Below the pieces are notes generated by a model. The model was given only the letters and a program-made list of their open reading frames with translations, ran no database searches and was not told where the DNA came from. A program made the translations under genes and the position numbers. A DNA stretch of 64,000 nucleotides from Peronospora farinosa (Eukaryota; Oomycota; Peronosporomycetes; Peronosporales; Peronosporaceae): positions 248,001 to 312,000 of the forward strand of contig CANTFK010000054.1 of assembly GCA_947646735.1 (NCBI GenBank), read 5' to 3'. Position 1 is the first letter of the stretch, and every line of letters starts with the position of its first letter. Below are positions 53,649 to 63,990 of the stretch, piece by piece.

Positions 53649-53660
53649 TCACCCCTTCTC

Positions 53661-55136
53661 ATGACAGCACTCACCAACCGTGAGTGCTCAACTGTCGAAA
53701 ACCCTTCGCCCACAAACGAACAAGCAATGTCCGGAGACCCAACAACTAATCCAGCAGCACTCCCAAAAAACATCAGCGGGAATGCATTAACCAGCATCAT
53801 GGCGCGGCAGCTCATACCTTGGTCGCTGTACGACTTGTCCGGAGCTCACGCTCCGGACTCACTGGACATGATGCGGGACTACTTCCGCCGATTTCGAAAA
53901 CTGCGCGGGAAAGGTCTTGATGGAATCGAGCATGAAGCTCTACAACGTTCTTGGTGTGCCTTCATCCAACGTTGGAATCGGATGCTCGAGGATGGTAGCA
54001 GCTTCCAATTATGGCTCGCCAATCGAGAGGAGCTTCGCGCCGATCACTCCATCGGCGCGCTACGCGAAAGGGTGTGTGAGGAAGCTTGGAATGAGGACCG
54101 TCTCTGCTTCGTCCATGTCAATGAAGGATGCCAATCTTGTGACTCGACTCCACGCCCAACTCATGACGAATGGCGACGACACATCGCTGAGTGTCCACTC
54201 AGCGATCGCGAACGAAGTTGGATTGCAAAGTATGAGCGAAGTCTGAGCGAACGGAGAAGCGCAGTTATTCGTGGTGCGCCTCGCTGGCAGCACCACTCGC
54301 GACAGCGGAGTCAATCTCCGCGGAATAATCAGCGCAGGGCAGCGACACGTTCGCTTGTCCGTCCTGCTTCGCGATTCTCGCCTCGCAATCGTGATATGTA
54401 TTCACCGCGACGTTCTCGTTCACGGCGTCGTTCTCATTGGCATCGTTCTCGTTCACGGCATCGTTCTCGTTCGCGACATCGTTCTCGTTCGCGTCATCGT
54501 TCCCGTTCCCGACGACGTGAATCTCCTTACCGCTCTCGTTTGTCACGAGAGCGTTCGCGTGCTCGCCCGCCTTGGAATAGTCCGACTTCGTGGCTTCATA
54601 CGACAGAACCACATCTGGAACGTCACGAAGGAGCGAGGAACGTGGTTCCCATGTATCCTGCTCGGGAGGGAATCCAAGCCAACGTACTCGGTACCTACGC
54701 ACGGATGGAACCGCACGCTTCTCATGAGCCGACTGCAGTAATGGTTGTGGAGGGTCCTCGTGACCCACAATGCGGTCTACAATCCAGGCACCTGTCCCTC
54801 CGCATCAACAAGCGGAGGAGGGCCCTCGCGATGGTAGTGCTGGCGTCCTGGTTGCTCAGGACGATGTTGATCAGGCCGTGAACATAGCTGCCGATGCTCA
54901 GCTGGAGGCTGAGGCTGCCAGTGAACGTGCTGCCCGGGGGAGAAGACTTCGAGTGAGAACAGACAGTCGAACCGTGAACTGCTCGAGCGGATAAGGATTC
55001 TGGAGCGCCAGATGCTTGGTCAGGTTCAGACGGGATCGAGACCCCGCCCCATGTCATCGGCGCGTCGAGCACGAAGGGAAGGCCGTTCGACTTACGAACC
55101 CCTGAAGCCGGCGTCGGAGCCAAACCGTGAAGCGTA
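53661..55136 (+). pseudogene. Element C antisense ORF with C-terminal frameshift
   Basis: Opens at 53661, 12 bp from the LTR, and stays open for 406 codons to 54881. It keeps the N-terminal domain, the CQSC-x13-HIAEC motif and the longest RS repeat array of the three copies. A one-base deletion near 54787 (compare 59488 in D) throws the C-terminal coiled coil out of frame; a second deletion near 54938 is also present. The protein would keep its RS region but end in unrelated sequence. Confidence 0.85.
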
Positions 55137-58025
55137 GCCGGACGATATTCCTTCAGCCGCCCGACATAGAATGTCGGGTGGAGTCGCAGTGAAGAGGGGA
55201 CGTCGAGTGTATAAGCGTCGCCGATTGCCTTCAGAACCTTGAATGGACCGATGAAGCGTGGCGCGAGTTTACTCGCGCCCAGATTAGTGACCGCTGAATC
55301 CCTTAAACCTTCCGTAGATAATAATACACGGTCACCTTTCTCAAACTTGCTCATGTTCTTTCTGCCATGTTTGTCAGCGTTCTCCTTCTGTTGGTCTACC
55401 GCAGATTGTAGTGCGTCGCGTACAAACCGGGTGATGGCTTGACGTTGGAGTATAAATTCCGACACAGCCATGTCATCAATTGGTCGCGCCGACTCAATCG
55501 GCGCGTAGTTGGCAGTAGGTGAACGCTTACCCGAAGACGGGTCAATCAATGTCTGCGCAGTCCATCGAGCTAATGGGGACGCCACGTCTGATGGCGTCAA
55601 AGTAGCCGTCTTTGCCTTGGATCGGGTTACTGCATTCGCGCTCAAAATACCGTGAGCTGCACTCGATCCTTGTTTATCACCTTTATTCCCCCCCAGAGTG
55701 GAGCCACTAGGTGTTGTGGGTCGCCCCACGGCCAGGAGAGTAGGAACACGAGGGTGACGAGCCGAATTCACAAAAAATGGCGTCAACCCTGTTGACGCGT
55801 GTACGGCGTTGTTGAGTGCGAACTCAGCGAGTGGTAAAAATGCACTCCAACTTGTAAATGACGTAGCATAACTTCGAAGAACGTCTTCGAGGACCCGGTT
55901 CACGCGCTCGGTCTGCCCATCCGTTTCCGGATGGGCCGCAGTCGACATCAGCAGTTTTGTCCCGAGGAGCTCGAAAAGTGACGTCCAAAATGCGGACGTA
56001 AATCGCGGGTCACGGTCCGAAACAATGTTTTCTGGAAGGCCATGATGACGGAACACCGCGTCGATGAAGTGCGCCGCGGTCTCTGCCGCGGTGACCTTAG
56101 CGTGAACAGGCACGAGATGTGTCATCTTGCTGAATCTGTCAACAAAAACCAAGATGCCCGTTCGAGCTTGGCTATCGGGCGCAAGCCCGAAGATAAAGTC
56201 CATCGAAACTGATCTCCAGGCCTCTGCTGCAATTGGCAACGATCGCAAGGGAGCCTGTGACGATGGAGATGGCTTCACACGCTGGCATATTTCGCACGTT
56301 CGGATCCAGTTGCGTACCCACTTATACATGTGGGGCCAGAAGAAGTCTCGAGACACAGCCGCGAAAGTCTTTTCGCGGCCTAAATGGCCGCCAGCAGGAG
56401 CATCGTGATACTCGTGAATGATTCTTGCACGCAAATCCATGTCATTGGCAATCACCGTGCGAGGAGCATCGAATTGGTCGATGCTATACAGAAGCAAATC
56501 GCCGTCTAAACTGTATCGATGAATGTGGTCGCGCTTGGTTCGGGATAATGCTCCCAGTGCAGCATCGCTGGGAGCACGCAGATACTCGATAATGTCTGCA
56601 TAATCTGAATCACCCTTGTACGCTGCGACGATCTCATCAAATAAACACGGCTCGGGTGTAACCCGAGTTAAGTTCAGCGATACACACATTGCACATCGGT
56701 CATCATCGTCCTCGTCATCAGTAGCCTGACGACTCAGAGCAGTCCGAGGATCGTAGTCGGGACGTCGTGACAAGGCGTCAGCGAGAATATTGGTCTTGCC
56801 TGGCTTGTAATGCACGACGAAGTTGTACTCAGAGAAGAATGAGAGCCATCGTGCCATCCGTTGGGACAGGTGTGGGCTCTTCATCGCTGTGCGCAGCGAT
56901 GCATGATCGGTGTACAAAGCAAATGTACGTTCACCAAGGAGATGCACGCGAAACTTGATGAGTGCATAGCGCATCGCTAATAACTCCTTGTCGTGAACCG
57001 GATAGTTCTTCTCAGCTGGCTTCATCTGTCGCGACTGATAACTCACGACTCGTTCACGGCCCTCATCATCAAATTGCATGAGGGCACAACCGATTGCAAA
57101 ATCACTGGCGTCGCAAACCACGTGGAACGGCTTGGAATCGTCTGGTAGGACCAGGACTGGCGCTGACGCCAGGCTCTTCTTTACTGCTTCGAAGGCTGCT
57201 TGGTGCTCGGGACGCCACAACCACGTGGCGTCTTTCTTCAAGAGTGACGACAAAGGCTGGATAGAACCAGCATAATCCTTCGTATACTTGTGCAAATAAT
57301 TAGCCAAGCCGAGCCACTGGCGCAACTCCGTAGGGTTCTTGGGCGTGGGCCAAGAACAGATGGAACGACACCTTCTCTGGATCAGCTCGAACTCCCGATT
57401 TACTCACATAGCAACCTAACACCGGAATCTCCGGTGCACAAAAGACACACTTCTTGAGATTCGCGTACAACTTGTTGTCCCGCATAACTTGAAACACTTG
57501 CTTCAGGTGTTGAAGGTGGACTTGGACATCGTTGAGGTTGCCCTCGGCGCGACTATGGACGAAGATATCGTCAAAATAACTTGGGGCAAAGTTCCGAAGA
57601 GGTCTCAACACTTGAGACACCATGCGATTGAAAGTGGCCGGAGCGTTCTTCAACCCTTGTGGCATTACCAGCCACTCCCATAACATGCCACTCGGGGTGC
57701 TTACCGCGGTGAGTGGGATATCGCTCGGGCGCATCAAAATCTGGTAAAAGCCATCGGTCAAGTCGATGGCACTGAAGATGACACTTCCTGACATGGAATT
57801 CAGCACCATGTCCTTCCTGGGAATTGGCGTTTGCGCAGGAATAGCGGCATCATTCAGCTTATTGAACGCATGCACTATCCGCCAGCCTCCCGTAGCCTTC
57901 TTCACGCAGAAGGTTGGACTCGAATGTGGTGAGATACTCTCCCGCACATGACCCGCTTTGCGGCGGCCTTCGAAGAATGCGTCAATAGTTCGACTTGATC
58001 TCGAGGCAACGGCCACTGCCGTGTC
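54265..58025 (-). pseudogene. Element C pol (RT, RNase H, integrase, chromodomain)
   Basis: An 867-codon open frame (57325-54722) covers RNase H and integrase (HHCC zinc motif HEYHDAP...CEICQRVKP; catalytic core with FVDRFSKMTH, SDRDPRF and [13 protein letters not shown]) and the GPF/chromodomain linker. RT lies in another frame to the right (ending at 57300), with YFDD in [14 protein letters not shown], separated by a one-base insertion near 57363. The chromodomain and the Asn/Glu/Asp repeat tail are in the frame 54768-54265. The RT reading is cut at 58025 by the LTR of D. Confidence 0.9.
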
Positions 58026-58365
58026 TGTAACGGGGCTAGAACGTACCGTCACTAGCTTACACGTGCGCTTGAGGAAGACTCAAGCCCAAGTATTAGGTAT
58101 TAAGTAAATTTAACTCTGATTTTTATTTTGGTTTTAATTCGTACTAATTACGAAGATTTTAGTCGTAATAAATACGACAGTGTTCCCGCCTTTCGGGAAC
58201 CACACAATTTCAGGTTAATTTATCATTGGTCCATATTGGGGACTTTAGGCCCAATAATAAACCAATAATAAATTACCACGCTGTGCCCGCTATTCGGGCC
58301 CAGCACCTGCCTACATATGTAATTGTTTATTTGTATTAACTATGTGTGTAATGTAGCCCATTACA
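58026..58365 (-). repeat. Family B LTR copy 3 (3' LTR of element D)
   Basis: 340 bp, near-identical to the other two copies with a few small indels. Same TGTAAT...GTTACA ends on the element strand. Confidence 0.95.
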
Positions 58366-58378
58366 TCACCCCCTTCTC

Positions 58379-59842
58379 ATGACAGCGCTCACCAACCGTG
58401 AGTGCTCAACTGTCGAAAACCCTTCGCCCACAAACGAACAAGCAATGTCCGGAGACCCAACACCCAATCCAGCAGCACTCCCAAGCACCATCAGCGGGAG
58501 TGCATCAACCAGCATCATGGCGCGGCAGCTCATACCTTGGTCGCTGTACGACTTGTCCGGAGCTCACGCTCCGGACTCACTGGACATGATGCGGGACTAC
58601 TTCCGCCGATTTCGAAAACTGCGCGGGAAAGGTCTTGATGGAATCGAGCATGAAGCTCTACAACGTTCTTGGTGTGCCTTCATCCAACGTTGGAATCGGA
58701 TGCTCGAGGATGGTAGCAGCTTCCAATTATGGCTCGCCAATCGAGAGGAGCTTCGCGCCGATCACTCCATCGGCGCGCTACGCGAAAGAGTGTGTGAGGA
58801 TGCTTGGAATGAGGACCGTCTCTGCTTCGTCCATGTCAATGAAGGATGCCAATCTTGTGACTCGACTCCACGCCCAACTCATGACGAATGGCGACGACAC
58901 ATCGCTGAGTGTCCACTCAGCGATCGCGAACGAAGTTGGATTGCAAAGTATGAGCGAAGTCTGAGCGAACGGAGAAGCGCAGTTATTCGTGGTGCGCCTC
59001 GCTGGCAGCACCACTCGCGACAGCGGAGTCAATCTCCGCGGGATCATCAGCGCAGGGCAGCGACACGTTCGCTTGCCCGTCCTGCTGCGCGATTCTCGCC
59101 TCGCAATCGTGATATGTATTCACCGCGACGTTCTCGTTCACGGCATCGTTCTCGTTCACGGCATCGTTCTTGTTCACGACATCGTTCTCGTTCGCGTCAT
59201 CGTTCCCGTTCCCGACGACGTGAATCTCCTTACCGCTCTCGTTTGTCACGAGAGCGTTCGCGTGCTCGCCCGCCTTGGAATAGTCCGACTTCGTGGCTTC
59301 ATACGACAGAACCACATCTGGAACGTCACGAAGGAGCGAGGAACGTGGTTCCCATGTATCCTGCTCGGGAGGGAATCCAAGCCAACGTACTCGGTACCTA
59401 CGCACGGATGGAACCGCGCGCTTCTCATGAGCCGACTGCAGTACTGGTTGTGGAGGGTCCTCGTGACCCACAATGCGGTCTACAATCCAGCGCACCTGTC
59501 CCTCCGCATCAACAAGCGGAGGAGGGCTCTCGCGATGGTAGTGCTGGCGTCCTGGTTGCTCAGGACGATGTTGATCAGGCCGTGAACATAGCTGCCGATG
59601 CTCGGCTGGAGGCTGAGGCTGCCAGTGAACGTGCTGCCCGGGCGGAGAAGACTTCGAGTGAGACCCGGCAGTCGAACCGTGAACTGCTCGAGCGGATAAG
59701 GATTCTGGAGCGCCAGGTGCTTGGTCAGGTTCAGACGGGATCGAGACCCCGCCCCATGTCATCGGCGCGTCGAGCACGACGGGAAGGCCGTTCGACTTAC
59801 GAACCCCTGAAGCCGGCGTCGGAGCCAAACCGTGAAGCGTAG
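58379..59842 (+). CDS. Antisense gene of element D: zinc-finger-like, RS-rich, coiled-coil protein (intact, 487 aa)
   Basis: Opposite to pol, an intact 487-codon ORF starts 13 bp after the LTR edge. Residues 1-200 form a dedicated domain not overlapped by pol, with a helical part (MMRDYFRRFRKLRGKGLDG, RSWCAFIQRWNRML) and a motif C157-x2-C160-x13-H174-x3-C178 that fits a C2HC zinc finger. Residues about 200-300 are Arg/Ser-rich with RSRSRH repeats, like SR splicing proteins or a nuclear/RNA-binding region. A linker follows, then a coiled coil at about 415-460 (EAEAASERAARAEK, RELLERIRILERQVLG). From 58983 on it overlaps the pol C-terminus on the other strand. Transcription could start in the 3' LTR. 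Function is unknown; a regulator or RNA-handling accessory protein is inference. The two other copies keep most of this frame, which supports a real gene. Confidence 0.75.
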   Translation: MTALTNRECSTVENPSPTNEQAMSGDPTPNPAALPSTISGSASTSIMARQLIPWSLYDLSGAHAPDSLDMMRDYFRRFRKLRGKGLDGIEHEALQRSWCAFIQRWNRMLEDGSSFQLWLANREELRADHSIGALRERVCEDAWNEDRLCFVHVNEGCQSCDSTPRPTHDEWRRHIAECPLSDRERSWIAKYERSLSERRSAVIRGAPRWQHHSRQRSQSPRDHQRRAATRSLARPAARFSPRNRDMYSPRRSRSRHRSRSRHRSCSRHRSRSRHRSRSRRRESPYRSRLSRERSRARPPWNSPTSWLHTTEPHLERHEGARNVVPMYPAREGIQANVLGTYARMEPRASHEPTAVLVVEGPRDPQCGLQSSAPVPPHQQAEEGSRDGSAGVLVAQDDVDQAVNIAADARLEAEAASERAARAEKTSSETRQSNRELLERIRILERQVLGQVQTGSRPRPMSSARRARREGRSTYEPLKPASEPNREA

Positions 59843-62800
59843 CCGGACGATATTCCTTCAGCCGCCCGACATAGAATGTCGGGTGGAGTCGCAGTGAAGA
59901 GGGGACGTCGAGTGTATAAGCGTCGCCGATTGCCTTCAGAACCTTGAATGGACCGATGAAGCGTGGCGCGAGTTTACTCGCGCCCAGATTAGTGACCGCA
60001 GAATCCCTTAAACCTTCCGTAGATAATAATACACGGTCACCTTTCTCAAACTTGCTCATGTTCTTTCTGCCATGTTTGTCAGCGTTCTCCTTCTGTTGGT
60101 CTACCGCAGATTGTAGTGCGTCGCGTACAAACCGGGTGATGGCTTGACGTTGGAGTATAAATTCCGACACAGCCATGTCATCAATTGGTCGCGCCGACTC
60201 AATCGGCGCGTAGTTGGCAGTAGGTGAACGCTTACCCGAAGACGGGTCAATCAATGTCTGCGCAGTCCATCGAGCTAATGGGGACGCCACGTCTGATGGC
60301 GTCAAAGTAGCCGTCTTTGCCTTGGATCGGGTTACTGCATTCGCGCTCAAAATACCGTGAGCTGCACTCGATCCTTGTTTATCACCTTTATCCCCCCCCA
60401 GAGTGGAGCCACTAGGTGTTGTGGGTCGCCCCACGGCCAGGACAGTAGGAACACGAGGGTGACGAGCCGAATTCACAAAAAATGGCGTCAACCCTGTTGA
60501 CGCGTGTACGGCGTTGTTGAGTGCGAACTCAGCGAGTGGTAAAAATGCACTCCAACTTGTAAATGACGTAGCATAACTCCGAAGAACAGTCTTCGAGGAC
60601 CCGGTTCACGCGCTCGGTCTGCCCATCCGTTTCCGGATGGGCCGCAGTCGACATCAGCAGTTTTGTCCCGAGGAGCTCGAAAAGTGACGTCCAAAATGCG
60701 GACGTAAATCGCGGGTCACGGTCCGAAACAATGTTTTCTGGAAGGCCATGATGACGGAACACCGCGTCGATGAAGTGCGCCGCGGTCTCTGCCGCGGTGA
60801 CCTTAGCGTGAACAGGCACGAGATGTGTCATCTTGCTGAATCTGTCAACAAAAACCAAGATGCCCGTTCGAGCTTGGCTATCGGGCGCAAGCCCGAAGAT
60901 AAAGTCCATCGAAACTGATCTCCAGGCCTCTGCTGCAATTGGCAACGATCGCAAGGGAGCCTGTGACGATGGAGATGGCTTCACACGCTGGCATATTTCG
61001 CACGTTCGGATCCAGTTGCGTACCCACTTATACATGTGGGGCCAGAAGAAGTCTCGAGACACAGCCGCGAAAGTCTTTTCGCGGCCTAAATGGCCGCCAG
61101 CAGGAGCATCGTGATACTCGTGAATGATTCTTGCACGCAAATCCATGTCATTGGCAATCACCGTGCGAGGAGCATCGAATTGGTCGATGCTATACAGAAG
61201 CAAATCGCCGTCTAAACTGTATCGATGAATGTGGTCGCGCTTGGTTCGGGATAATGCTCCCAGTGCAGCATCGCTGGGAGCACGCAGATACTCGATAATG
61301 TCTGCATAATCTGAGTCACCCTTGTACGCTGCGACGATCTCATCAAATAAACACGGCTCGGGTGTAACCCGAGTTAAGTTCAGCGATACACACATTGCAC
61401 ATCGGTCATCATCGTCCTCGTCATCAGTAGCCTGGCGACTCAGAGCAGTCCGAGGATCGTAGTCGGGACGTCGTGACAAGGCGTCAGCGAGAATATTGGT
61501 CTTGCCTGGCTTGTAATGCACGACGAAGTTGTACTCAGAGAAGAATGAGAGCCATCGTGCCATCCGTTGGGACAGGTGTGGGCTCTTCATCGCTGTGCGC
61601 AGCGATGCATGATCGGTGTACAAAGCAAACTGTACGTTCACCAAGGAGATGCACGCGAAACTTGATGAGTGCATAGCGCATCGCTAATAACTCCTTGTCG
61701 TGAACCGGATAGTTCTTCTCAGCTGGCTTCATCTGTCGCGACTGATAACTCACGACTCGTTCACGGCCCTCATCATCAAATTGCATGAGGGCACAACCGA
61801 TTGCAAAATCACTGGCGTCGCAAACCACGTGGAACGGCTTGGAATCGTCTGGTAGGACCAGGACTGGCGCTGACGCCAGGCTCTTCTTTACTGCTTCGAA
61901 GGCTGCTTGGTGCTCGGGACGCCACAACCACGTGGCGTCTTTCTTCAAGAGTGACGACAAAGGCTGGATAGAACCAGCATAATCCTTCGTATACTTGTGC
62001 AAATAATTAGCCAAGCCGAGCCACTGGCGCAACTCCGTAGGGTTCTTGGGCGTGGGCCAAGAACAGATGGACGACACCTTCTCTGGATCAGCTCGAACTC
62101 CCGATTTACTCACATAGCAACCTAACACCGGAATCTCCGGTGCACAAAAGACACACTTCTTGAGATTCGCGTACAACTTGTTGTCCCGCATAACTTGAAA
62201 CACTTGCTTCAGGTGTTGAAGGTGAACTTGGACATCGTTGAGGTTGCCCTCGGCGCGACTATGGACGAAAATATCGTCAAAATAACTTGGAGCAAAGTTC
62301 CGAAGAGGTCTCAACACTTGAGACACCATGCGATTGAAAGTGGCCGGAGCGTTCTTCAACCCTTGTGGCATTACCAGCCACTCCCATAACATGCCACTCG
62401 GGGTGCTCACCGCGGTGAGTGGGATATCGCTCGGGCGCATCAAAATCTGGTAAAAGCCATCGGTCAAGTCGATGGCACTGAAGATGACACTTCCTGACAT
62501 GGAATTCAGCACCATGTCCTTCCTGGGAATTGGCGTTTGCGCAGGAATAGTGGCATCATTCAACTTATTGAACGCATGCACTATCCGCCAGCCTCCCGTA
62601 GCCTTCTTCACGCAGAAGGTTGGACTCGAATGTGGTGAGATACTCTCACGCACATGACCCGCTTTGCGGCGGCCTTCGAAGAATGCGTCAATAGCTTCGA
62701 CTTGATCTCGAGGCAACGGCCACTGCCGTGTCACACAATACTTCGACCCTGGCACGAGATCAATCTCGTGCCGAACACCGCGGTCCGCAGGAAGTTCAGC

Positions 62801-63253
62801 CGGGATCTTGTCCGGGAACACGTCTGCATACTCACGAGCAATGTCGTAGACGGGGTTACCAGACTCTCGCAGAGCCTCCCATGACTGTGATGCAAACCTT
62901 TCTTCACGCGCAGACTTCGGCTCAGCGCTTCGAGGACGCGCCATATGCTCCTCGTTTGCCACGGTAACCACCTCGTTGGTGATTAGACACACTTGTTCCA
63001 CAGTGCCTTCCTTAAGGTCACGTAGGAAATGCTTCCAGGAAAGCCCTGGAAGACTTGTAATGGAAGACGCATTACGAGGAGGACTCTCGACCTCGATATA
63101 TTGGCGCCTTTGTGGACTCCCTTCCACGTACACGATAGCGTGGACACATTCCAACGCTATATTCTCGGTGCTGTTGTCCCCATCGTGCTTCGAGTCACTA
63201 CTCGAAGCTGGCGAACCGCAGTCAGGTGATAAACCATCACCCCCTCTAGGCAC
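58983..63253 (-). pseudogene. Element D pol (RT, RNase H, integrase, chromodomain), two frame breaks
   Basis: The frame 63253-61535 carries the pre-RT region, RT ([26 protein letters not shown]..., [19 protein letters not shown], catalytic [14 protein letters not shown]) and RNase H. After a one-base insertion near 61628 the frame 61674-60529 carries the end of RNase H and integrase (HEYHDAPAGGHLGREKTF...[50 protein letters not shown]). After another near 60589 the frame 60491-58983 carries the integrase tail (LAPRFIGPFKVLKAIGDAY, HPTFYVGRLKEY), the chromodomain (LVDAEGQVRWIVDRIVGHE...RYRVRWLGFPPEQDTWEP) and the acidic repeat tail. Element C is intact at both break points, so the breaks are recent or sequencing errors. 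Confidence 0.92.
59100..59230. repeat. 18-bp minisatellite read on both strands
   Basis: Tandem 18-bp units encode RSRSRH on the plus strand (antisense gene) and an Asn-Glu-Asn-Asp-Ala-Val type repeat on the minus strand (tail of pol). Copy number differs between elements in whole units (compare 54405-54515 and 49315-49375), so both frames are kept. Confidence 0.9.
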
Positions 63254-63990
63254 TGGATGTCGTCATCCAAGATGCCGGAAACACTGGACGGGAGTACCCC
63301 AAACTCGACCGTCGACACTTGATGCGGGAGCTCCTGCTCGGCTGCCGTAAACCCGTGTGGGAGCCCCTGCTCAACCACAGTATGCCCATGTGGGAACCTC
63401 GGTTCGGCCACAGTGGGTGATGATGGGAACCCCGGTTCGACCATCATGCTCTCGCGTGGGGACTCCTGTCCGCCCACGTTGTACTCGTGTGAGAGCCCCT
63501 GCTCGACCACAATATGCCCATGTGGGAACCTCGGTTCGACCACAGTGGGTGATGATGGGAACCCCGGTTCGACCATCATGCTCTCGCGTGGGGACTCCTG
63601 TCCGTCCACGTCACACTCGCTGGCGAGCTCTTGCTCGTCGTCACAATGCCCTTGTGGGAGCCCCTGCTCGACCACAATAGGTGCAGATGGGAACCCCGGT
63701 TCAACCACTGCATTCACGTGCGGGAACCCCTGTTCAACCGCATTAATGACGCGCGGGAACCCCTGTTCGACCGCGTCGTCCTCGTCGTCCTCTTCGCTCT
63801 GTAGCGAGGAGTCACTGTCACTTGTGTCTCGAAGAACAGCACAAGCAGTGCAGAGAGGGCCATCGCTCGCTCTGTGCACCGCCAACGTCGTGGAATCACG
63901 ATCCACGACTGTGACGTTCGGCCAGTCACTTGGAGATACCAAGAGATGGGTAAACACTTCACTGACATCGAACTTGCGTTGACGTCTCAC
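63157..63990 (-). CDS. Element D pre-RT repetitive linker, continues past window end
   Basis: A 277-codon frame reaching almost to the window edge. It encodes an acidic stretch (EEDDEDD) and then repeated modules such as [20 protein letters not shown] and VVEQGLPHG, with a 132-bp higher-order repeat (for example 63381 and 63513). It overlaps the RT frame around 63157-63253 with a frame change near a five-G run. By position it corresponds to the linker between protease and RT in element A; the protease itself must lie outside the window. Confidence 0.75.
   Translation of the reverse strand: MRRQRKFDVSEVFTHLLVSPSDWPNVTVVDRDSTTLAVHRASDGPLCTACAVLRDTSDSDSSLQSEEDDEDDAVEQGFPRVINAVEQGFPHVNAVVEPGFPSAPIVVEQGLPQGHCDDEQELASECDVDGQESPRESMMVEPGFPSSPTVVEPRFPHGHIVVEQGLSHEYNVGGQESPRESMMVEPGFPSSPTVAEPRFPHGHTVVEQGLPHGFTAAEQELPHQVSTVEFGVLPSSVSGILDDDIQCLEGVMVYHLTAVRQLRVVTRSTMGTTAPRI

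Larger units (their letters stand above)
53306..58025 (-). mobile_element. Element C: Ty3/Gypsy family B, 3' part only in window
   Basis: From the shared LTR the internal region runs on the minus strand through the antisense ORF, chromodomain, integrase, RNase H and most of RT. It stops within the pre-RT/RT region at 58025, where the LTR of element D begins. The remaining 5' part should lie beyond element D, outside the window. Pol is less broken than in B but has single-base indels at about 54938 and about 57363. Confidence 0.9.

Noticed and set aside
57300..58052. Gene starting at 58052 and running into element C pol
   Set aside because: The first codons come from the LTR of D read across the insertion junction, so the start is an accident of nesting.
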